A DNA stretch of 64,000 nt from Aromatoleum toluvorans (GCF_012910905.1 NZ_WTVN01000015.1:39749-103748), one strand, 5' to 3'; shown: positions 53,399 through 63,757, counted from the first letter of the stretch. Numbers and translations: made by a program. The notes: generated from the letters alone by a model not told the origin.

Positions 53399-55543
53399 CT
53401 ACTTGACGCGCATCCCCGCGACGGCGCCGGCATCCGGCGACAGGATGTAGAGGCCGCCGGTCTTGCCGTCCGCATCGGACGCCGCGAGGACCATGCCCTC
53501 GCTCATGCCGAACTTCATCTTGCGCGGCGCGAGGTTGGCCACCATCACGGTCAGGCGCCCGACGAGCGCCGCCGGGTCGTAGGCCGACTTGATGCCCGCG
53601 AACACCTGCCGCGGCTTGTCCTCGCCGATGTCGAGTTGCAGGCGGATCAGCTTGTCCGCACCGTCCACGTGTTCGGCACCGACGATTCGCGCGATGCGCA
53701 GGTCGACCTTGGTGAAGTCGTCGATCGAGATGTGCGGCGACGCGGTTTCGGCAGCCTGGGCCTCGTGCTGCTGTTTTTTCGCATGGCGCTGCTGCGACGA
53801 CGCGGTCTTGGCTGCGGGCGCCGCGGCCGCCGGTGCGAGCGATTCGCGGTTGGCCTCGAGCAGCGCGTCGATCTGCTTGCGCTCGACGCGCGTCATCAGG
53901 TGTGCGTAGACGTTGACCGCGTGGCCCGCGGGCAGCGCCTGCCATTCACCCTGCCAGCCCAGCGTGCCGATCGCGAGGAAAGCCTCGACCTTGGCGGCGA
54001 GCGTCGGCAGCACCGGCTTCAGGTACAGCGTGAGGTCGCGGAAGAGCGTCAGCGCGGTGCTGCACACGACGTGCAGATCGGCCTCGCGCCCTTCCTGCTT
54101 GGCGAGTTCCCACGGCTTCTGGTCATTCACGTACTGGTTGGCGAGATCCGCCAGATGCATGATCTCGCGCAGCGCGCGGCCGTAGTCGCGCTCCTCGTAG
54201 GCCTGGGCGATGGTCCCGGCCTCGAAGGCGGACTTGAACGCGGCCGTCGCGGCCGCATCGGCTGTCCCGAGCTTGCCGCCGAAGCGCTTCGTGATGAAGC
54301 CCGCACAGCGGCTGGCGATATTCACGTACTTGCCGACGAGATCCGAATTCACCTTCGCGATCATGTCGTCGAGGTTCAGGTCGACGTCTTCCATCGTGCC
54401 GTTCGACTTGGTCGCGAAGTAATAACGCAGCCACTCCGGGTTCAGGCCCTGGGTCACGTACGAGCGCGCCGTGATGAAAGTGCCGCGGCTCTTGCTCATC
54501 TTCGCGCCGTCGACGGTCAGGAAACCGTTCACGCACAGCTGCGAGGGCGTGCGCAGGCCGGCGAACTGCAGCATCGCGGGCCAGAACAGGGCGTGGAAGT
54601 AGAGGATGTCCTTGCCGATGAAGTGGACCATTTCGGTGCCGGCGGCCTCGGCGCGCGCGGCCTCGACGAAGTCTTCGACGACGATGTCGCCGCGCTTGTC
54701 GGCGAGGTTGCGGAAGCTCGCCAGGTAGCCGATCGGCGCGTCCAGCCAGACGTAGAAATACTTGCCCGGCGCACCGGGAATCTCGAAGCCGAAATACGGC
54801 GCGTCGCGCGAAATGTCCCAGTCCGACAGCGTGTTCTCGCCTTCCTGGCCCGCTTCGCCGAGCCATTCCTTCATCTTGTTGGCCGCCTCGGCCTGCAGGC
54901 GACGGGTGCCGGCCGCGTTCGTGCCGCGCGTCCATTCACGCAGGAAGGCGACCGCGCGCGGGTCGGACAGGCGGAAGAAGTAGTGCTCGGAGGTCCTCAG
55001 CACCGGTTTCGCGCCCGACACGGCCGAGTACGGGTTTTTCAGCTCGGTCGGCGCATACGCCGCGCCGCACACCTCGCAGTTGTCACCGTACTGATCCGCC
55101 GCGCCGCACTTGGGGCACTCGCCCTTGATGAAGCGGTCCGGCAGGAACATCTCCTTCACCGGATCGTAGAACTGCTCGATCGAGCGCGTCTCGATCAGCT
55201 TCGCGGCCGTCAGGCGCTTGTACACCTCCTCGGCGTACGCGCGGTTCTCCTCGCTGTGCGTGCTGTGGTAGTTGTCGAAGCCGACGCCGAAATCGGTGAA
55301 ATCGCGCAGATGCTCGCCATGCACGCGGCCGATCAGCGTTTCCGGCGTGATCCCTTCCTTTTCCGCGCGCAGCATGATCGGCGTGCCGTGCGTGTCGTCC
55401 GCGCAGACGTAATGCACCGTGTTCCCGCGCATGCGCTGGTAGCGCACCCAGATGTCGCCCTGGATGTAGCCGACCAGATGGCCGAGGTGGATGTCGCCGT
55501 TGGCGTAGGGCAGGGCGTTGGTGACAAGGATCTTGCGGGACAT
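53399..55543 (-). CDS. metG: Methionyl-tRNA synthetase
   Basis: 714 residues. The HIGH motif is HLGH (19-22) in [17 protein letters not shown], a four-Cys zinc site lies in [20 protein letters not shown], and the KMSKS motif is at 348-352. A C-terminal tRNA-binding domain ([20 protein letters not shown]) is attached after a Lys/Ala/Gln-rich linker, so this is the dimeric long form. It charges both initiator and elongator tRNA-Met. Confidence 0.98.
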   Translation of the reverse strand: MSRKILVTNALPYANGDIHLGHLVGYIQGDIWVRYQRMRGNTVHYVCADDTHGTPIMLRAEKEGITPETLIGRVHGEHLRDFTDFGVGFDNYHSTHSEENRAYAEEVYKRLTAAKLIETRSIEQFYDPVKEMFLPDRFIKGECPKCGAADQYGDNCEVCGAAYAPTELKNPYSAVSGAKPVLRTSEHYFFRLSDPRAVAFLREWTRGTNAAGTRRLQAEAANKMKEWLGEAGQEGENTLSDWDISRDAPYFGFEIPGAPGKYFYVWLDAPIGYLASFRNLADKRGDIVVEDFVEAARAEAAGTEMVHFIGKDILYFHALFWPAMLQFAGLRTPSQLCVNGFLTVDGAKMSKSRGTFITARSYVTQGLNPEWLRYYFATKSNGTMEDVDLNLDDMIAKVNSDLVGKYVNIASRCAGFITKRFGGKLGTADAAATAAFKSAFEAGTIAQAYEERDYGRALREIMHLADLANQYVNDQKPWELAKQEGREADLHVVCSTALTLFRDLTLYLKPVLPTLAAKVEAFLAIGTLGWQGEWQALPAGHAVNVYAHLMTRVERKQIDALLEANRESLAPAAAAPAAKTASSQQRHAKKQQHEAQAAETASPHISIDDFTKVDLRIARIVGAEHVDGADKLIRLQLDIGEDKPRQVFAGIKSAYDPAALVGRLTVMVANLAPRKMKFGMSEGMVLAASDADGKTGGLYILSPDAGAVAGMRVK

Positions 55544-55620
55544 GTTCGGTCAGAGAAATCGAAAACGGGAGTGTAACAAACGCACGCGCCCTTATCCCCG
55601 GTACGGGTGCGACCAAAGGC

Positions 55621-56205
55621 CTATCGGGCGAACGGACGGACGATGATCTCCACGCGGCGATTCTTGGCGCGCCCCGCTTCCGTGCCGTTGTCGGCGAACG
55701 GTTCGGTCTCGCCGCGGCCGTCCGCCTGCAGGCGCGTCAGGGCAATGCCGTGCGTGCGCAAGTACTCGACGACTGCCTCGGCGCGACGGATGGAAAGCTG
55801 CATGTTGTGCAGCTCGCTGCCGACGCCGTCGGTGTGGCCCAGGACCAGGATCTCCGTTTCCGGCTTTTCGGCGAGCACCGCGGCAACGCGATCGAGTGTC
55901 GCCCTGAGGCTCGCGCGCGGCTCGACGCCGTCGCGCGCGAAAGCCTCCGCCCCGGGGATCAGCACCTGGAGGTTGCCGTCGTTGCGGGTGATGACCGACA
56001 GGTCGCTCGCGCCGCTCAACGCGCGTGCAATGCGGGCGCGTTCGGTGTTCCAGTCCACCTTGGGAAGATGGCCGCCCTCCGTCCGCGGGGTCGGCTGCGG
56101 TGCGGACGACCGTTCGGGATGCGCTTCGGTCGGTTCGGTCGGGGTCGCACATGCGGAAAGGAGCGCTATCAGCGCCGGAAGCATCAATGCCTGAAATCGG
56201 GTCAT
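55621..56205 (-). CDS. OmpA-family lipoprotein
   Basis: 194 residues. MTRFQALMLPALIALLSAC ends in a lipobox, and a Pro/Thr-rich linker follows. The C-terminal OmpA-like peptidoglycan-binding domain has ILVLGHTDGVGSELHNMQLS and RGETEPFADNGTEAGRAKNR, the NRRVEI end being characteristic. It probably links the outer membrane to peptidoglycan, like Pal-type proteins. The start is uncertain: a TTG 30 nt upstream is also open. Confidence 0.88.
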   Translation of the reverse strand: MTRFQALMLPALIALLSACATPTEPTEAHPERSSAPQPTPRTEGGHLPKVDWNTERARIARALSGASDLSVITRNDGNLQVLIPGAEAFARDGVEPRASLRATLDRVAAVLAEKPETEILVLGHTDGVGSELHNMQLSIRRAEAVVEYLRTHGIALTRLQADGRGETEPFADNGTEAGRAKNRRVEIIVRPFAR

Positions 56206-56376
56206 GCTTTGAATGAGGTCCTTGATGACGGGCAATCTCGCGAGGCGCGGATTTTACCGCGTTGACACCCGCGCAATGACCCTTTCGCGTCCGAGGGTGA
56301 GCGTCGGCGCCGCCTTCGGTATGATGTAATTCTTGTCGCCCCGTTCGCGGGCCCGTGATTTTCGAGGAAGCCAGTC

Positions 56377-57468
56377 ATGAGTCTCACCCCCGAGTCCGTT
56401 ACCGAAGTGCTGAAAACCGTCGTCGACCCGAATACCGGCAAGGACCTCGTGTCATCCCGGTGCATCCGGAATCTCCAGGTGTCCGGCGGAAGCGTGGGTT
56501 TCGAGATCGAATTGGGCTACCCGGCCAAGACGCAACAGGCCATGATCCGCGACCTCGCCATCGGTGCAGTCCGCACCTTGCAGGGCGTCGAGCAGGTCGA
56601 CGTCCGGATCGGTAGCAAGATTGTCGCCCACTCCGTGCAACAGGGCGTGAAACTGCTGCCCGGTGTGAAGAACATCATCGCGGTGGCGTCCGGCAAGGGG
56701 GGCGTCGGCAAGAGCACGACGGCGGCGAACCTCGCATTGGCCCTCGCGGCGGAAGGTGCGCGCGTGGGTATCCTCGATGCCGACATCTATGGTCCGTCGC
56801 AGCCGCAGATGCTGGGTATCGGCGAACACAAGCCGCACTCGCTCGACGGCAAGACGATGGAGCCGCTCGAGGCGCACGGGCTGCAGGCGATGTCGATCGG
56901 CTTCCTCGTCGACGTCGAGACGCCGATGGTGTGGCGCGGCCCCATGGCCACCCAGGCGCTCAACCAGCTGCTCAAGGAGACGAACTGGAAGGATCTCGAC
57001 TACCTCGTCATCGACATGCCGCCGGGCACCGGCGACATCCAGCTCACCCTGTCGCAGAGCGTCCCGCTCACCGGCGCCGTCATCGTCACGACGCCGCAGG
57101 ACATCGCTCTCCTCGACGCACGCAAGGGCCTCAAGATGTTCGAGAAGGTCGGCGTGCCCATCGTCGGTATCGTCGAGAACATGAGCATCCACATCTGCTC
57201 GAACTGCGGCCACGAGGAACCGATCTTCGGCACCGGCGGCGGCGAAAAGCTGTGCGCCGACTACAAGATCCCCTTCCTCGGCGCGCTGCCGCTCGACCTG
57301 CAGATCCGCAAGGAGGCCGACGGCGGCACACCGACCGTGATCGCCGATCCCGACGGGCGCATCGCCGGCATCTACCGCGAAATCGCGCGGAAAGTGGCCG
57401 TGCGCGTGGCCGAAAAGGCCAAGGACATGACCCACAAGTTCCCCAATATCGTCGTCAAGAACTCCTGA
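56377..57468 (+). CDS. apbC: Iron-sulfur cluster carrier Mrp/ApbC (NBP35 family)
   Basis: 363 residues. An N-terminal MIP18/DUF59 domain (about 1-90) is followed by the P-loop ATPase with GKGGVGKST at 106-114, GILDADIYGPSQPQMLGI and DYLVIDMPPGTGDIQLTLSQ. The Fe-S ligating CXXC is in ICSNCGHEEPIFG. It carries Fe-S clusters to apoproteins. It is divergent from the OmpA-like lipoprotein and lies upstream of dcd, a conserved betaproteobacterial arrangement. Confidence 0.96.
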   Translation: MSLTPESVTEVLKTVVDPNTGKDLVSSRCIRNLQVSGGSVGFEIELGYPAKTQQAMIRDLAIGAVRTLQGVEQVDVRIGSKIVAHSVQQGVKLLPGVKNIIAVASGKGGVGKSTTAANLALALAAEGARVGILDADIYGPSQPQMLGIGEHKPHSLDGKTMEPLEAHGLQAMSIGFLVDVETPMVWRGPMATQALNQLLKETNWKDLDYLVIDMPPGTGDIQLTLSQSVPLTGAVIVTTPQDIALLDARKGLKMFEKVGVPIVGIVENMSIHICSNCGHEEPIFGTGGGEKLCADYKIPFLGALPLDLQIRKEADGGTPTVIADPDGRIAGIYREIARKVAVRVAEKAKDMTHKFPNIVVKNS

Positions 57469-57579
57469 CCTGCACGCGCCGCCGGATGGGTACTTTTGAT
57501 CCGGCGGCGCTTGCCCTACACTACGCGGATTTTTCGCGTCCGGCCTGAGCCGGACAGGTCGTCGAGGAAAACGCGCCCC

Positions 57580-58146
57580 ATGTCCATCAAGTCCGACAAT
57601 TGGATCCGCCGCATGGCGGAACAGCACGGGATGATCGAGCCGTTCGCACCCGAGCTGGTGCGCCACAACGACGGCGGGAAGATCGTCTCATACGGCACGT
57701 CGAGCTACGGCTACGACGTCCGTTGTGCCAACGAATTCAAGATCTTCACCAACATCAACTCGACGATCGTCGACCCGAAGGATTTCGACGCCCGCAACTT
57801 CGTCGACTTCGTCGGCGACGTGTGCATCATTCCGCCGAACTCCTTCGCGCTCGCCCGCACCGTCGAGTACTTCCGCATCCCGCGCAGCGTCCTGACGGTG
57901 TGCCTCGGCAAGTCGACCTACGCGCGCTGCGGCATCATCGTGAACGTCACGCCGCTGGAGCCCGAATGGGAAGGTCACGTGACCCTCGAATTCTCGAACA
58001 CCACCCCGCTGCCGGCGAAGATCTATGCCAACGAAGGCATTGCGCAGATGCTGTTCTTCGAGTCGGACGAAGTATGTGAAACGTCCTACAAGGACCGCGG
58101 CGGCAAGTACCTCGGCCAGACCGGCGTCACCTTGCCGAAGATCTGA
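57580..58146 (+). CDS. dcd: dCTP deaminase
   Basis: 188 residues, [20 protein letters not shown], with the substrate loop [20 protein letters not shown] and the catalytic Glu in [19 protein letters not shown]. It converts dCTP to dUTP, feeding thymidylate synthesis by ThyA, which is encoded about 3 kb away. The ATG at 57580 is the family start. Confidence 0.97.
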   Translation: MSIKSDNWIRRMAEQHGMIEPFAPELVRHNDGGKIVSYGTSSYGYDVRCANEFKIFTNINSTIVDPKDFDARNFVDFVGDVCIIPPNSFALARTVEYFRIPRSVLTVCLGKSTYARCGIIVNVTPLEPEWEGHVTLEFSNTTPLPAKIYANEGIAQMLFFESDEVCETSYKDRGGKYLGQTGVTLPKI

Positions 58147-58185
58147 TATCCCAAACCGACCCGCCGCGTGCGGAGCGATTTAGAC

Positions 58186-58207
58186 AGGGCCGGCTGACGG
58201 CCCTTTG
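58186..58207 (+). terminator. Terminator after dcd
   Basis: AGGGCC pairs with GGCCCT (loop GGCTGAC) followed by TTG, 40 nt after the dcd stop. Short stem and short T-run, so moderate strength. Confidence 0.6.
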
Positions 58208-58287
58208 TGCTTTCCGGTAACGCGGGAGCAAACTCTTTCGGGCACGATCCCCGTTTGCCGCCAGGCGGCGTGCTGGAGAACACTGGA

Positions 58288-60540
58288 ATGCGCTTTCATT
58301 TTCCGATCATCATCATCGACGAGGACTTCCGCTCCGAGAACGCGAGCGGACTCGGCATTCGTGCCCTCGCGGAGGCGATCCAGGACGAAGGGATGGAAGT
58401 GCTGGGCGTCACCAGCTACGGTGATCTGACCTCCTTTGCGCAGCAGCAAAGCAAGGGATCGGGCTTCATCCTGTCGATCGACGACGAGGAGTTTTCGTCG
58501 CCGGAAGCCTCCGACAAGGCCATCGCCGACCTGCGCGCCTTTGTCGAGGAAATCCGCTTCCGCAACGCCGACATCCCGATCTTCCTGTACGGCGAAACGC
58601 GTACCAGCCGCCACATCCCCAACGACGTGCTGCGCGAGATGCATGGCTTCATCCACATGTTCGAGGACACGCCGGAATTCATCGCCCGCTACGTCGTGCG
58701 CGAGGCCAAGAACTATCTCGAAAGCCTGCCGCCGCCGTTCTTCCGCGCGCTCACGCACTATGCAGCGGACGGCTCCTACTCCTGGCACTGCCCCGGCCAC
58801 TCCGGCGGCGTCGCGTTCCTCAAGAGCCCGGTCGGGCACATGTTCCACCAGTTCTTCGGCGAGAACATGCTGCGCGCCGACGTCTGCAACGCTGTCGAGG
58901 AACTCGGCCAGCTGCTCGATCACACCGGCCCCGTGGCCGCGTCCGAGCGCAATGCCGCGCGCATTTTCAACTGCGATCACCTCTACTTCGTCACCAACGG
59001 CACCTCGACCTCGAACAAGATGGTGTGGCACACCACGGTCGCGCCCGGCGACATCGTCGTCGTCGACCGCAACTGCCACAAATCCATTCTCCACTCGATC
59101 ATCATGACCGGCGCGATCCCGGTGTTCCTGACGCCGACGCGCAACCACTACGGCATCATCGGGCCGATCCCCCTCGCCGAGTTCAGCATGGACGCGATCC
59201 AGAGGAAGATCGCGGCCAACCCCTTCGCGCGCGACGCGGTAAACAAGAAGCCGCGCATCCTGACGATCACGCAGTCGACCTACGACGGCGTCGTGTACAA
59301 CGTCGAGACGATCAAGGAAATGCTCGACGGCAAGATCGACACGCTGCACTTCGACGAAGCGTGGCTGCCGCATGCTGCGTTCCACGATTTCTACGGCGAC
59401 TATCACGCCATCGGCGCCGACCGTCCGCGCTGCGAAACGTCGATGATCTTCTCCACCCAGTCCACGCACAAGCTGCTGGCCGGCCTGTCGCAGGCGTCGC
59501 AGATCCTGGTGCAGGACTCCCAGACGCGCAAGCTCGACCGCGACATCTTCAACGAAGCCTACCTGATGCACACCTCGACCTCGCCGCAGTACGCGATCAT
59601 CGCCTCGTGCGACGTCGCCGCGGCGATGATGGAGCCGCCGGGCGGGCCCGCCCTGGTCGAGGAGTCGCTGTCCGAAGCGGTCGAGTTCCGCCGTGCGATG
59701 CGCAAGGTCGATGCCGAATTCGGTGACGACGACTGGTGGTTCCAGGTCTGGGGGCCGGAATACCTGCCCGACGAAGGCATCGGCGAGCGCGAGGACTGGA
59801 TGCTCAACGCCGGCGAGCGCTGGCACGGTTTCGGCAATCTCGCGCCGGGCTTCAACATGCTGGACCCGATCAAGGCGACGATCATCACTCCGGGCCTGGA
59901 TGTCGACGGCGATTTCGACGAATCCGGCATCCCCGCCGGCATCCTCACGCGCTACCTCGCCGAACACGGGATCATCGTCGAAAAGACTGGCCTCTACTCC
60001 TTCTTCATCATGTTCACCATCGGCATCACGAAGGGCCGCTGGAACACGCTGGTGACGGAGTTGCAGCAGTTCAAGGACGATTACGACCGCAACCAGCCGC
60101 TGTGGCGCGTGATGCCCGACTTCATCGCCAAGCACCCGCGCTACGAAAAGGTCGGCCTGAAGGATCTGTGCGGGCAGATCCACTCGTTCTACAAGGCCCA
60201 CGACGTCGCGCGGCTCACCACCGAGATGTACCTGTCGGACATGGTCCCGGCGATGAAGCCCGCCGACGCCTTCGCCAAGATGGCCCACCGCGAGATCGAG
60301 CGTGTCGCCATCGACGAACTGGAAGGCCGCGTCACCGCGATGCTCGTCACGCCGTATCCGCCGGGAATCCCCCTGCTGATCCCGGGCGAGCGCTTCAACG
60401 CGACAATTGTCCGCTACCTGAAGTTCGCGCGCGACTTCAACGCTGCGTTCCCCGGCTTCGAAACCGACATCCACGGTTTCGTGCGCGAACAATCGAACGG
60501 GCGCGTCGATTACTTCGTCGACTGCGTCAAACAGGGCTGA
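58288..60540 (+). CDS. Orn/Lys/Arg decarboxylase, PLP-dependent (fold type I)
   Basis: 750 residues. An N-terminal response-regulator-like wing domain (FPIIIIDEDFRSENASGLGI) precedes the PLP domain; the PLP-binding lysine is K395 in STQSTHKLLAGLSQASQI, with the aspartate segment HFDEAWLPHAAFHDFYGDY upstream. The family contains biodegradative arginine, lysine and ornithine decarboxylases. Length and sequence resemble AdiA/LdcI types, but substrate cannot be told by eye. No antiporter lies next to it, so an acid-resistance module is not complete here. An ATG with a weak GGAG-like site fits. Confidence 0.92.
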   Translation: MRFHFPIIIIDEDFRSENASGLGIRALAEAIQDEGMEVLGVTSYGDLTSFAQQQSKGSGFILSIDDEEFSSPEASDKAIADLRAFVEEIRFRNADIPIFLYGETRTSRHIPNDVLREMHGFIHMFEDTPEFIARYVVREAKNYLESLPPPFFRALTHYAADGSYSWHCPGHSGGVAFLKSPVGHMFHQFFGENMLRADVCNAVEELGQLLDHTGPVAASERNAARIFNCDHLYFVTNGTSTSNKMVWHTTVAPGDIVVVDRNCHKSILHSIIMTGAIPVFLTPTRNHYGIIGPIPLAEFSMDAIQRKIAANPFARDAVNKKPRILTITQSTYDGVVYNVETIKEMLDGKIDTLHFDEAWLPHAAFHDFYGDYHAIGADRPRCETSMIFSTQSTHKLLAGLSQASQILVQDSQTRKLDRDIFNEAYLMHTSTSPQYAIIASCDVAAAMMEPPGGPALVEESLSEAVEFRRAMRKVDAEFGDDDWWFQVWGPEYLPDEGIGEREDWMLNAGERWHGFGNLAPGFNMLDPIKATIITPGLDVDGDFDESGIPAGILTRYLAEHGIIVEKTGLYSFFIMFTIGITKGRWNTLVTELQQFKDDYDRNQPLWRVMPDFIAKHPRYEKVGLKDLCGQIHSFYKAHDVARLTTEMYLSDMVPAMKPADAFAKMAHREIERVAIDELEGRVTAMLVTPYPPGIPLLIPGERFNATIVRYLKFARDFNAAFPGFETDIHGFVREQSNGRVDYFVDCVKQG

Positions 60541-60547
60541 GTGTCTT

Positions 60548-60579
60548 GCCGGGCGCGGCGGACCGCCGCCGCGCCCGGC
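60548..60579. terminator. Hairpin between convergent decarboxylase and folA
   Basis: A perfect 14-bp stem, GCCGGGCGCGGCGG with CCGCCGCGCCCGGC, and a 4-nt loop lies 7 nt after the decarboxylase stop and 5 nt before the folA stop. No T-run, but its strength and place suggest bidirectional termination. Confidence 0.65.
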
Positions 60580-60584
60580 GCAAT

Positions 60585-61085
60585 TCAGGACTTGCGCCGG
60601 TATTCGACGAAGGCGAACGGAAAATCGTTGGCCGCATCCGCGGCGTGAGATTCGCGGCTCGTCTCGATGAATCGCGAGCGATCGAAAGCGGGAAAAAAGG
60701 CGTCGCCGCTCACCTCGGCTCCGACCTCGGTCAACACCAGGGCGTCCGCGCGGTCGAGCAGCTGGCGGTAGATCTCGGCCCCGCCGATCACATAGACCTT
60801 TCCTGCGCCGACCGCGGCGAGTGCCGCGTCGAGGCTCGTGAAGACCTCCGCGCCGTCTGCCACGTAGCTCGCGTCGCGGGTCACGACGATATTGCGGCGC
60901 CCGGGCAGCGGCCGTCCCAGCGACTCCCATGTCTTTCGCCCCATCAGTATCGGGGATCCGATGGTCGTCGCCTTGAAGTGCGCCAGATCGGCCTTCAGGC
61001 GCCAGGGCAGCGCATTGTCCCGGCCGATCACCCCGTTGCGGGCGACTGCGGCAATCAACACGACTTCCGGCTGCATCGCGCTCAT
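60585..61085 (-). CDS. folA: Dihydrofolate reductase
   Basis: 166 residues. Substrate and NADPH-binding motifs: [40 protein letters not shown] and [15 protein letters not shown]. It regenerates tetrahydrofolate. The ATG (giving MSAMQPEVV) overlaps the thyA stop in ATGA, so thyA-folA is coupled, which matches the pathway, since ThyA makes dihydrofolate. Confidence 0.97.
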   Translation of the reverse strand: MSAMQPEVVLIAAVARNGVIGRDNALPWRLKADLAHFKATTIGSPILMGRKTWESLGRPLPGRRNIVVTRDASYVADGAEVFTSLDAALAAVGAGKVYVIGGAEIYRQLLDRADALVLTEVGAEVSGDAFFPAFDRSRFIETSRESHAADAANDFPFAFVEYRRKS

Positions 61086-61876
61086 ACCGCGACGTCCGCC
61101 TTGATGTGGGGATGCGGGTCGTACCCTTCGAGCGTGAAATCCTCGAAGCGGAACGCAAGAATGTCCTTCACGTCCGGCTTGAGGATCATCCTGGGCAACG
61201 GACGCGGATCGCGCGACAGCTGCAGCCTGGCCTGCTCGACGTGGTTCAGGTAAAGGTGGCAGTCGCCGCCCGTCCAGACGAAGTCGCCCGGCTGCAGCTC
61301 GCACACCTGTGCAACCATCATCGTAAACAAGGCATACGACGCGATGTTGAACGGCACGCCAAGGAATATGTCGGCGCTGCGCTGGTACAGCTGGCACGAC
61401 AGGCGCCCGTCCGCGACGTAGAACTGGAACAGCGCATGGCAGGGCGGAAGCGCCATGCCCTCGACCTCGCCCGGGTTCCATGCCGAGACGATGTGCCGGC
61501 GTGAATCCGGGTTGCGTTTCAGCCCGTCGATCAGCCCGGCGATCTGGTCCACGGTCCGCCCGTCGGCCGTCTCCCAGCGCCGCCACTGCTTGCCATACAC
61601 CGGCCCGAGGTCCCCGTTCGCGTCGGCCCATTCGTCCCAGATCGACACGCCGTTTTCCTTCAGGTAGCGGATATTCGTGTCGCCTTGCAGGAACCACAGC
61701 AATTCGTGGATGATCGATCGCGTATGCAGCTTTTTCGTCGTGAGCAACGGAAAACCGTCGTCGAGATTGAAGCGCATCTGCCAGCCGAACACGGACAGCG
61801 TGCCGGTACCGGTACGGTCCGACTTTCGATGGCCGTGCTCGAGCACGTGCCGCATCAAGTCCAGGTACTGTTTCAT
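61082..61876 (-). CDS. thyA: Thymidylate synthase
   Basis: 264 residues, the same length as E. coli ThyA. The nucleophile is Cys146 in [13 protein letters not shown], with [18 protein letters not shown] and [20 protein letters not shown]. It methylates dUMP with methylene-tetrahydrofolate. First gene of thyA-folA. Confidence 0.98.
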   Translation of the reverse strand: MKQYLDLMRHVLEHGHRKSDRTGTGTLSVFGWQMRFNLDDGFPLLTTKKLHTRSIIHELLWFLQGDTNIRYLKENGVSIWDEWADANGDLGPVYGKQWRRWETADGRTVDQIAGLIDGLKRNPDSRRHIVSAWNPGEVEGMALPPCHALFQFYVADGRLSCQLYQRSADIFLGVPFNIASYALFTMMVAQVCELQPGDFVWTGGDCHLYLNHVEQARLQLSRDPRPLPRMILKPDVKDILAFRFEDFTLEGYDPHPHIKADVAV

Positions 61877-62025
61877 GTAAGCGTCCGTCGCGGAGAGACC
61901 GGGATTCTACATCGTGCCGCGAGCGTACAAGGCGTCACGAACGGCGCTGACATGCATGTGCTAGCCTCGTGATCGAGGCGATCCGGCTGCAAAAGAGGAT
62001 GGGTGGCGATCTAGGGGAGGGGGCC

Positions 62026-63453
62026 ATGTCAGACGAGTCGAACAGGGGCCGTACGCAGGCCATGCATGCCACGGCACGAGCCCTCTCGATGCAGGCAAGG
62101 CTCGTCGAAGTGCTCGCGGAGTTCCGCGCACTCGATCACGAATTTGCGAAGTTTCCGCACCTCGACTCCGGGTCGGTCGAGACGTGCCATCGGGCGATCG
62201 CCAGTCTGGATGACGATGTTCACGAATGCCTGGCGAGCGCCCGCGGGATCCTCGCCGCAATCGGCGACGACCGCGATTGCCGCGCTCTCCTGTTCGCTGG
62301 TCGCGACATTCTCGGCACGCTGCTCGATCACCTCGAGAGATGCCTGCAGGCATTCGAGAGGGGCAGTCACGGCGTGCCGGAGCGGAACGCCCTCGCAGAC
62401 TTGCGGCTGCGGCTCGCGCGGACGGCGGCTGACCGCGTGATATGGGAGCTCTGCAGCAGCGGCCCGGCACACCCGCGGTTATGGCGCTGGTTGGGGATGG
62501 CGTTCGTGCGCGCCCCTTCGGTCGCGGCCGTCGCAAAGATGGGAACGCGAGCGGACGAGTCTGTCGAGTTCCATTACGTGCGCGCCATCGCCGCATCCAC
62601 TGCGTCGCTCGATCTCCTCGCGCCGCAACTCCTGAGCGCCGTGGACGACTTGTTGCGCCTCGTCACGCCGGTCCTGAGACTGGAGTCCGGGCGCTTCGAC
62701 GGTGCCACCCATTTCGTCGATCCGCTGGGAGGCGAGGCTCCGCACCGAATTACCGGAGTCACCGAGAGTGTGCCCGGGCGCTGGTTCTTCACTCCCTTGA
62801 CCGCATCCGCGGTCTTGAACCAATTCGCCGTCCGTCATGCGTCCGATGCGTCTGCTCCGTCCGACCCCCTGGATGCATCGCTGCAGACGCTCGCGGTCGA
62901 GCATCTCCTTAGGCACTGGTCGGAGGTCCCTCCGGTCCGGCGTCACAGGCGCCACCTACTGGACGGAAAGCTCACGGCAGTCGCTGGAATCGAAGCGCTC
63001 AAACGCGTCTTCGCGGGCGAAACAGGCGTGACGCGGGAGGAGTGGCAACTGCGTGACGCAAGCCGTAGCGGGATCGGAGCGATCACCGCGAGCCGATCGA
63101 TTCGCATCGGCCAACTCATCGGCGTCCACCTTGTCGACGGACAGGGTTGGCAACTCGGCCTCGTGAGGCGCACTTGGGCGCAGGGTGGTGACACCAATCT
63201 GGTTGGCCTTGAGCTGCTGTCGAGCAGACCTGTCGTCGCGCACGTCGATGACGGACGCTGTCCCGCCGAGGTCTTGCTGTGCGATCCACTGCTGCGCGGG
63301 GAGGCGGTACGAGTCGTCGTGCCATCGCGTACCCTCAGTGCTCCCTCGGTTCCCTTGTTTGTGACGGGAAACGGCAGCGTGCAGAAGCTCAAGCCGCTCG
63401 ACGCCTCATATGTTGGTGATGGATTCGAGCTACGCGTGTATCAGGTCCTGTAG
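62026..63453 (+). CDS. Large hypothetical protein with C-terminal PilZ-like domain
   Basis: 475 residues, soluble, with no signal peptide. Residues about 1-330 are helical, Arg/Leu/Ala-rich and not recognised. The C-terminal part resembles a PilZ beta-barrel: WQLRDASRSGIGAITA contains D-A-S-R-S-G (344-349), matching the [DN]xSxxG motif, followed by IRIGQLIGVHLVDGQGWQLG and LVRRTWAQGGDTNLVGLELL. An Arg cluster (VRRHRRHLL) lies about 30 residues before and could supply RxxxR, which binds cyclic di-GMP. Binding is inference. A strong purine-rich site (AGGGGAGGGGG) precedes the ATG. It lies alone between thyA (divergent) and the rRNA operon. Confidence 0.8.
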   Translation: MSDESNRGRTQAMHATARALSMQARLVEVLAEFRALDHEFAKFPHLDSGSVETCHRAIASLDDDVHECLASARGILAAIGDDRDCRALLFAGRDILGTLLDHLERCLQAFERGSHGVPERNALADLRLRLARTAADRVIWELCSSGPAHPRLWRWLGMAFVRAPSVAAVAKMGTRADESVEFHYVRAIAASTASLDLLAPQLLSAVDDLLRLVTPVLRLESGRFDGATHFVDPLGGEAPHRITGVTESVPGRWFFTPLTASAVLNQFAVRHASDASAPSDPLDASLQTLAVEHLLRHWSEVPPVRRHRRHLLDGKLTAVAGIEALKRVFAGETGVTREEWQLRDASRSGIGAITASRSIRIGQLIGVHLVDGQGWQLGLVRRTWAQGGDTNLVGLELLSSRPVVAHVDDGRCPAEVLLCDPLLRGEAVRVVVPSRTLSAPSVPLFVTGNGSVQKLKPLDASYVGDGFELRVYQVL

Positions 63454-63470
63454 CTGACTCCCCTAAACTA

Positions 63471-63517
63471 TAAGCGTGACGGCGCAGTGGGCCGGCTGCG
63501 CCAAATGGGCGCTTTTA
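63471..63517 (+). terminator. Terminator after the PilZ-like gene
   Basis: GGCGCAG pairs with CTGCGCC (63481-63502), enclosed by AAGCG/CGCTT, and runs into TTTTA. It isolates the rRNA promoters from upstream transcription. Confidence 0.65.
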
Positions 63518-63565
63518 CGATTAGCGGTCCGCCATATCCGCGGCCGGGCATTTTTTCGAAAGTGC

Positions 63566-63593
63566 TTGACGGGGTTTTTGAGGTCTATATAAT
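63566..63593 (+). promoter_or_regulatory. rRNA operon promoter P1
   Basis: TTGACG (63566-63571), a 16-nt spacer, and a perfect TATAAT (63588-63593) followed by a GC-rich discriminator TCGCGCC, as expected for growth-rate and ppGpp control. AT-rich ATTTTTTCG upstream could be an UP element. Confidence 0.85.
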
Positions 63594-63692
63594 TCGCGCC
63601 TCTTCAGCGCTGCGGCGGATTTGGCGGCGGCGGTGGAGGCCGGAAAGAGGTGGTTAGCGCGGCGGCGGATTCAAAAAAGTTTGCTGCGGTGC

Positions 63693-63721
63693 TTGACGAA
63701 GTGAAGGTAGTTTGTCAGAAT
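63693..63721 (+). promoter_or_regulatory. rRNA operon promoter P2 (candidate)
   Basis: TTGACG (63693-63698), a 17-nt spacer and CAGAAT (63716-63721). The -10 is weaker than P1. It shares GCTTGACG with P1, which suggests a tandem rRNA promoter pair. Confidence 0.6.
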
Positions 63722-63729
63722 CTCTTTCT

Positions 63730-63757
63730 CGCTGCTGACGCAGCGGTTCTTTAAAAA
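63730..63757 (+). promoter_or_regulatory. boxB/boxA-like antitermination site of the rRNA leader
   Basis: The hairpin CGCTGC-TGAC-GCAGCG (63730-63745) is followed by GTTCTTTAAAAAA, close to the boxA core TGCTCTTTAACAA. In rRNA leaders this recruits Nus factors to prevent premature termination. Confidence 0.65.

Noticed and set aside
58180..61158. 992-codon open frame on the minus strand
   Set aside because: Antisense to the decarboxylase gene, overlapping folA; contains no family motif outside the folA region, which is read in another frame.
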